A stretch of DNA of 64,000 nucleotides from an uncultured Bacteroidales bacterium (lineage in GTDB: Bacteria; Bacteroidota; Bacteroidia; Bacteroidales; F082): the NCBI GenBank assembly GCA_946407975.1, contig CAMJQC010000003.1:1-64000 (forward strand). The letters run 5' to 3'. Shown piece by piece: positions 59,290-64,000 of this stretch. The translations under genes were made by a program, and so were the position numbers. The notes below the pieces were generated by a model. That model was not told where the DNA came from. It saw only the letters and a list, made by a program, of their open reading frames with translations, and did no database searches. Within the stretch, counting starts at the first letter, position 1. The number at the start of each line of letters is the position of its first letter.

Positions 59290-61773
59290 TTACATCGGGT
59301 CGACGTCGATCTGAACAATCACCGACTTGTATTCAGGATTCTGCTGGAACAATTTTAACTGCGCCTCTAGAAGCTCCTTGACTTTACGAGTGTCGTATTC
59401 CCGTTTAAATTTCACAAGAATCTGTTTAATATACAAGTTTTTAATCCTTGATACGACAGGATATTCCGGCCCTAAAAGGTCATGCTTGAAGATGGGGCGC
59501 AACATCCCCGCCAGCTCTGCTGCGGCAGGATTCAGTTTCTGGTATTCCTTATGCTTCAGCCGAATGATGATAATGCGGTAGAAAGGCGGATAGCCGTATT
59601 GTTTTCGTGCCACCATCTGCTTTTCATACAAGCTCTTATAATCGTTACGAAGTACGTCTTGCAGGACGGGATGCGTCGGCTCATACGTCTGGATGATGAC
59701 CTCGCCTTGCTTACCTTTGCGACCGGCACGGCCTGCCACTTGTGACATGAGCTGGAAACTGCGTTCGTGGGCACGAAAATCGGGGAATGACAGCATATTG
59801 TCCGCATTGAGGATGCCCACCACCTTGACAGAGTCGAAGTCCAAGCCTTTGGTAACCATCTGGGTACCTACGAGGATATTTGTCTCTCTGTCCTGGAAAT
59901 GCTCCAGAATGCTTTGATAATCGTTTCTGGAACGCGTCGTGTCGAGGTCAAGACGTGCCACTTTAGCATCGGGCATGATCAGCTGGATGTCCTCCTCGAT
60001 CTTCTCCGTACCAAAACCATGCATCTTTATCCTCGTGCTGTGGCAAGTCGGGCACTCCGTCGGAACGCTCATCGTGTAGCCGCAATAATGGCAACGCAAG
60101 ACATTCTGTTGCTTATGGTAGATGAGACTCACGTCGCAATTGACGCACTGAGGAACATAATGACAGTCCTCACATTCTATCCGCAAAGAGAACCCACGTC
60201 TGTTTTGAAAAAGGATGACCTGGTTGCCTTCGGTCAGTGTCTCTTTCATGGCCTCGACCAAAGTGCTGCCAAAATCCGCCTGCATGGTCTTGCGTTTGCG
60301 TTCCACCCGCATGTCGCTAAGGACGATTTCGGGCATCTGGACACCGCCGAAACGCTCCATAATCTCCACCAATCTGTAACGTCCAGAGAGCGCATTGAAA
60401 TAACTCTCGTAAGAGGGCGTGGCGGATCCTAACAGGATTTTCGCCTTATGCATCGATGCCAGTACGATGGCAGCATCACGGGCGTTATAACGCGGTGCCG
60501 GGTCTATCTGTTTGAATGAGCTGTCGTGCTCCTCATCGACGATGATGAGGCCGATGTCAGAATAGGGCAAAAAGATGGCCGAACGGGAACCTATGATAAT
60601 CTGGTGACGCTGGGACTTCGTTAAGGCGAAGTCACGCACTTGTTCCAGCACTTCCACCCTTTCGTTGGTCCCATACCGGGAATGGTATACGCCCAATCGA
60701 TCGCCAAAGTACTGTTTCAGTCTGTTGATGATTTGAGCCGTCAGCGCAATCTCAGGAAGCAGATACAGCACCTGTTTGCCTTGGCCTACGGCTTCGTTGA
60801 TCAACTTGATATAGATCTCTGTCTTTCCAGACGAGGTCACGCCATGCAGCAAAACGGGTTTGTTTGCTTCGAATCCCGCTTTAATCTCCCCATATGCTTT
60901 CTGTTGAGCGTCAGTAAGCTGAATACTGTCCACATCGGTCTGCACCTTGAACTCCTTCAAACGGCTGACCTGTCTCTCGAAGACCTCGAAGATGCCTTTA
61001 TCGGCCATAGCCTTAAGGATAGCGGCAGAGGCATCAGCCTTTTTGAGCAAGTCCTTGGTCGCCACATCCTGGTCGCAACTGCCACCAAGCGTGAGAAACG
61101 CCAGCAGCATTTCCAATTGCTTATAGGCGCGTTTGGTCAATGCGTCCATCAGCTCCTGTAATTGGGATTCAACACGATAATCGCCTGAAAGGCGCACAAA
61201 ACGTTCGTATTTGGCTTTGTATTTCTCGTTCAGCTCCTCTTCCATCACGACGATACCCTTCTCCATCATGGTATGGATGAGTGGCATGACTTTCTTATAT
61301 CCGATGATTTTGCTCACTTCGCTGACAGCAATCCTTGGCTGCATCTGCAAGGCCTCCACGATCATGTATTCATAGTCGTTCAGAGCCATCGAATCGAGTA
61401 CAAAATCAGGCGAAAGCGCTATGGTCGACTCACTGCTCAGCTTCAAAGCGGAAGGTAATGCCGCCTGCATCACCTCGCCGAGATGACACATGTAATACTG
61501 GCAAATCCAGTCCCAAAAACGCAGCTGCACCTCATTGACGATGGGCTCCGAGTCCAGCAGGTCGGAGAGATATTTCACCTCAACTTCGGGCACCGTCTCG
61601 TTAAGGCCGACAATCAGGCCGGACATGATCTTGGTCTTTCCAAACTGCACCACCGCCCGTTGGCCCACGCGCACCTTGTCGTTCAAGGCATAAGGCACTC
61701 TGTAGGTAAAAGTACCAGGCACAGGAATGGGAAGCAGGACCTCTGCAAACAAGGTGATGCGGTCGTCGGTCAT
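59290..61773 (-). CDS. priA: Primosomal protein N' (PriA helicase)
   Basis: PriA restarts stalled replication forks. The 827-residue protein has an N-terminal DNA-binding region (about 1-190), a DEAH-type helicase core with GVTSSGKTE and VDEEHDSSFKQ, a zinc region with four paired cysteines (CEDC, CVNC, CHYC, CPTC) and a C-terminal helicase domain with GTQMVTKGLDF and SQVAGRAGRKG. It starts two bases after the T9SS plug homologue stop, an unexpected operon partner. Confidence 0.96.
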   Translation of the reverse strand: MTDDRITLFAEVLLPIPVPGTFTYRVPYALNDKVRVGQRAVVQFGKTKIMSGLIVGLNETVPEVEVKYLSDLLDSEPIVNEVQLRFWDWICQYYMCHLGEVMQAALPSALKLSSESTIALSPDFVLDSMALNDYEYMIVEALQMQPRIAVSEVSKIIGYKKVMPLIHTMMEKGIVVMEEELNEKYKAKYERFVRLSGDYRVESQLQELMDALTKRAYKQLEMLLAFLTLGGSCDQDVATKDLLKKADASAAILKAMADKGIFEVFERQVSRLKEFKVQTDVDSIQLTDAQQKAYGEIKAGFEANKPVLLHGVTSSGKTEIYIKLINEAVGQGKQVLYLLPEIALTAQIINRLKQYFGDRLGVYHSRYGTNERVEVLEQVRDFALTKSQRHQIIIGSRSAIFLPYSDIGLIIVDEEHDSSFKQIDPAPRYNARDAAIVLASMHKAKILLGSATPSYESYFNALSGRYRLVEIMERFGGVQMPEIVLSDMRVERKRKTMQADFGSTLVEAMKETLTEGNQVILFQNRRGFSLRIECEDCHYVPQCVNCDVSLIYHKQQNVLRCHYCGYTMSVPTECPTCHSTRIKMHGFGTEKIEEDIQLIMPDAKVARLDLDTTRSRNDYQSILEHFQDRETNILVGTQMVTKGLDFDSVKVVGILNADNMLSFPDFRAHERSFQLMSQVAGRAGRKGKQGEVIIQTYEPTHPVLQDVLRNDYKSLYEKQMVARKQYGYPPFYRIIIIRLKHKEYQKLNPAAAELAGMLRPIFKHDLLGPEYPVVSRIKNLYIKQILVKFKREYDTRKVKELLEAQLKLFQQNPEYKSVIVQIDVDPM

Positions 61774-61775
61774 GG

Positions 61776-63053
61776 TCAGTGAGAATTCACAGTGGAATAG
61801 CCAATTAGCTCATCGTAGCCTTTCACGGCGTTATAATAGTAGAAATACAAGGAATAAACATTGTAAGTCTCCCAAAAATTGCCCGCCGTGATGTCCGACC
61901 TCACCTCGTAACTATTGCGGTCAACAGTGACAAACATAAAGTTGTAATAACCTTGTTTGAGCAGCATGGAACACTCGTAGCCATGCAAATGATAGTTGTA
62001 GATCATCTTATTACGCTCACTGAAAGTCCAATCGCTGATGGCTCCCAGGATATAAACGTCTTCTGTCGGTAAGGGAGCATCCCATTTAAGGAAGAAATTT
62101 ACCATGGCGTAGTCCGCTTCCGTATCGTTGTCTTTGTTTTCATCTTCGATATATATGACCTTTTTACCATGAATGTCTTCGTAAGAGATATATGGTTTGT
62201 GGGCTCTCGATTCACATGTTGAGATGTCAATTGCATAATAATCGTCCGTCTGCCAGATATGGGCCAGATTCTCTGATTGAAAATAGAAATTGCTAGTGTT
62301 AAACCTACGGAACTGATTACCGGCTTCAAAAACCGTCATGGGGTGATGCTCAAAGGAAATGCGATCGGGGTAGACGAAAGTGGGCTGCAACCCGATGGCG
62401 GCATTATCCCAACGTCCGTTTTGACGAATAGTCAAATGAGTATATTGCTGTACATTGCTGGCTTGAATGTTATTCATCACCGCTTTCACATCAAGCTGTT
62501 GATGGGTGTCTGTCAGTTTAAGATCATCCGGATAGCGAGGCACAACAGCGCCTATACTGGCGCACTCGTCCAGAACCATAAAACGCCTAGTGAAATAGAT
62601 GTTTTCCTCCCGTAGATCATCTTCAAACACGACAAGCAAATAATTTCCTGAAATGAGCGGATGCATGTCTTTGTTAGGAAAAGCCAAATGATAGTTGACA
62701 AAATCCACCACAGTGTTCAATGAAAAAGCATAGTCGTCAATGAGGTCGGATTCGAACCCTGACGCATATTGAATCCTTTGAATATCGGTGGGTTGCCAAT
62801 CGTGTGTACAATGTATAAAAGTATAATTCAAAACATCTCCATCACCATTGAGTATATCAAAACTCAAAGTCAGACGGCCCATCATGTTATCCAAAGGAAT
62901 GATGGGATCCTTCAACTGGTCGCCATCGGCATAGAGCAAAACCGTTTGCACTTCAGGCTTATAGTTGACATCACCGCAAAAAGGCAATTCTATGGCAAAT
63001 AGCTTCATCGTCAAGAGGATAAAAAGGCAAAATAGCAACGTCTTCTTCATCAT
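61776..63053 (-). CDS. Type IX secretion system plug protein homologue (DUF5103)
   Basis: The 425-residue protein has a signal peptide (to about residue 20) and matches the family formerly named DUF5103, now the T9SS plug protein domains. Visible parts are VNYKPEVQTVLLYADGDQL, YTFIHCTHDWQPTDIQ, and the late YILGAISDWTFSERNKM and LLKQGYYNFMFV. In the family's studied member, plug protein closes the periplasmic side of the SprA pore. Two predicted T9SS cargo proteins in the window support an active system; SprA itself is not here. It leads an operon with priA. Confidence 0.8.
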   Translation of the reverse strand: MMKKTLLFCLFILLTMKLFAIELPFCGDVNYKPEVQTVLLYADGDQLKDPIIPLDNMMGRLTLSFDILNGDGDVLNYTFIHCTHDWQPTDIQRIQYASGFESDLIDDYAFSLNTVVDFVNYHLAFPNKDMHPLISGNYLLVVFEDDLREENIYFTRRFMVLDECASIGAVVPRYPDDLKLTDTHQQLDVKAVMNNIQASNVQQYTHLTIRQNGRWDNAAIGLQPTFVYPDRISFEHHPMTVFEAGNQFRRFNTSNFYFQSENLAHIWQTDDYYAIDISTCESRAHKPYISYEDIHGKKVIYIEDENKDNDTEADYAMVNFFLKWDAPLPTEDVYILGAISDWTFSERNKMIYNYHLHGYECSMLLKQGYYNFMFVTVDRNSYEVRSDITAGNFWETYNVYSLYFYYYNAVKGYDELIGYSTVNSH

Positions 63054-63080
63054 GGCTGTCGTTTTTTATCGTTTAGTGTG

Positions 63081-63088
63081 CAAAGTTA
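63081..63088 (-). promoter_or_regulatory. -7 box of the plug homologue-priA operon
   Basis: TAACTTTG on the minus strand, 27 bases before the start codon. Confidence 0.55.
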
Positions 63089-63134
63089 CAAAAACTATTC
63101 CCAATGCGCCTCAATAAACTATGCAACAAATCCG

Positions 63135-63142
63135 TATCTTTG
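63135..63142 (+). promoter_or_regulatory. -7 box of nqrA
   Basis: TATCTTTG, 16 bases before the ATG, so the transcript would have almost no leader. Confidence 0.6.
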
Positions 63143-63158
63143 CGCCAAATCCTCGTCC

Positions 63159-64000
63159 ATGGCAAAAGTCATCAAGATTAAGCAAGGTCTCGACATCAAG
63201 CTGAAAGGCAAAGCAGAATGTGCCGTTCGTGTTGTCAATGCCGAGCATTATGCCATCCAACCTATTGATTTTCACTACGTCCTTCCCAAACTGTTAGTGC
63301 AAGAAGGCGAGATGGTGAAAGCAGGCACCCCGCTGTTTCACGACAAACACGACGAGCGAATCAAGTTCGTTTCACCCGTCAGCGGCACCGTGGAAACCAT
63401 TCGCCGTGGCGAGAAAAGACGGCTCGAGGCCATCGTCATTCGTTCTGATGGCAAAAAAGATGCAATAGATTTTGATGTCGACAGGCCTTTAGACAAGGAA
63501 AACATCAAGCAAGTCTTGCTCGGAAGCGGTCTCTGGCCCACGATACGGCAAAGGCCCTATTCCTGTATCGCCAATCCTGACGACATGCCGAAAGCGTTCT
63601 TCATCTCCGGTTTCGACACATCGCCCTTGGCGCCCGACATGGATTTCATTGCCAGCCATTTCCCCGACTCGTTGCAAAAAGGATTGGACGTTCTCTCTGT
63701 CCTTACCGATGGGAAAGTGCATCTCAGCCTTCATGCTGAAAAGACCAAATCCGAGCCTTTGCTCAAAGCGAAGAACGTCAGCTTGCATTGGTTCAGCGGT
63801 CCGCATCCTGCCGGCAATATAGGCACGCAAATCAACAAGATCGCCCCAATCAACAAAGGAGAGACCGTATGGTTTTGCGCCTTGCAGGACGTCATCAACA
63901 TCGGACGTCTTTTCCTTAGCGGCAGACCCGATTTCACTAGGCTTTATGCTTTGGCGGGAACAGGTTTTGTCAACCCGCATTATGTCAGGACCGAACTCGG
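63159..64000 (+). CDS. nqrA: Na+-translocating NADH:quinone reductase subunit A, 3' part outside window
   Basis: The frame stays open for 280 codons to the window edge. The N-terminus MAKVIKIKQGLDIKLKGKA is characteristic of NqrA, followed by the barrel-sandwich-like VQEGEMVKAGTPLFHDK and FVSPVSGTVETIRRGEKRR that resemble biotinyl-lipoyl folds, then GSGLWPTIRQRPYS. NqrA is a cytoplasmic-side subunit of the six-subunit sodium pump Nqr and helps to form the quinone site. The nqrB-F genes would be expected just downstream. Confidence 0.94.
   Translation, partial: MAKVIKIKQGLDIKLKGKAECAVRVVNAEHYAIQPIDFHYVLPKLLVQEGEMVKAGTPLFHDKHDERIKFVSPVSGTVETIRRGEKRRLEAIVIRSDGKKDAIDFDVDRPLDKENIKQVLLGSGLWPTIRQRPYSCIANPDDMPKAFFISGFDTSPLAPDMDFIASHFPDSLQKGLDVLSVLTDGKVHLSLHAEKTKSEPLLKAKNVSLHWFSGPHPAGNIGTQINKIAPINKGETVWFCALQDVINIGRLFLSGRPDFTRLYALAGTGFVNPHYVRTEL

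Overview
The window comes from a member of the phylum Bacteroidota, most likely order Bacteroidales. The evidence is internal. At least 25 genes are preceded by the TAnnTTTG-type -7 box used by the Bacteroidota primary sigma factor, and the leaders lack clear Shine-Dalgarno sequences. There are two secreted proteins with type IX secretion (T9SS) C-terminal sorting domains and a homologue of the T9SS plug protein. Family-level markers also fit: DUF3822 next to rsmD, DUF2795, the exbB - small membrane protein - exbD - exbD operon, the short AMP nucleosidase, and the start of an Na+-translocating NADH:quinone reductase (nqrA). Genus cannot be assigned from sequence alone.

Layout. 1-4.1 kb: two tandem tRNA-Gly genes (one cut by the window edge) and a minus-strand fatty-acid operon fabH-fabF-fabZ-acpP-fabG. 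4.2-8.4 kb: a membrane LytTR regulator, mutS and a SpoU-type RNA methyltransferase. 8.4-19.8 kb: an abundant-looking OmpA-type porin, folK with a deoxynucleoside kinase, sppA, an ABC-F ATPase, rplU-rpmA, and a lipoprotein - TPR - rsmA operon. 19.8-27.1 kb: lolE-like permease with rbfA, amn-holA-dtd, a radical SAM protein coupled to a protein with four exact 25-residue repeats, a single-pass membrane protein, DUF3822 and rsmD. 27-30.9 kb: secreted peptidases (C69 dipeptidase, C10 cysteine protease) and a DUF4369 lipoprotein. 31.1-33.1 kb: a visibly AT-richer islet with three unknown ORFs, two copies of a 19-bp direct repeat and gene relics; this is the least ordinary part of the window. 33.2-46.4 kb: DUF2795, a cobalamin adenosyltransferase operon, a T9SS cargo protein, mrp-nfu, ybaK, purL, the exbB/exbD operon and tRNA-Ser. 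46.6-64 kb: ansA, tatD, hflX, trpS, thiL-uvrC, a CAU-anticodon tRNA, a HAD phosphatase, dusB, a CPBP protease, a TonB-receptor-like barrel protein, the T9SS plug homologue with priA, and the 5' part of nqrA.

How the parts fit. Most of the window is core housekeeping: lipid synthesis, DNA repair and replication, rRNA/tRNA modification, and cofactor and nucleotide metabolism. The surface theme is consistent: ExbB/ExbD energise outer-membrane processes, the T9SS plug homologue marks the secretion route, and two sorting-domain proteins are likely cargo. The peptidases suggest peptide scavenging. No rRNA operon, CRISPR array, intact insertion sequence or prophage was seen. Function assignments rest on motifs read by eye; no database search was run.
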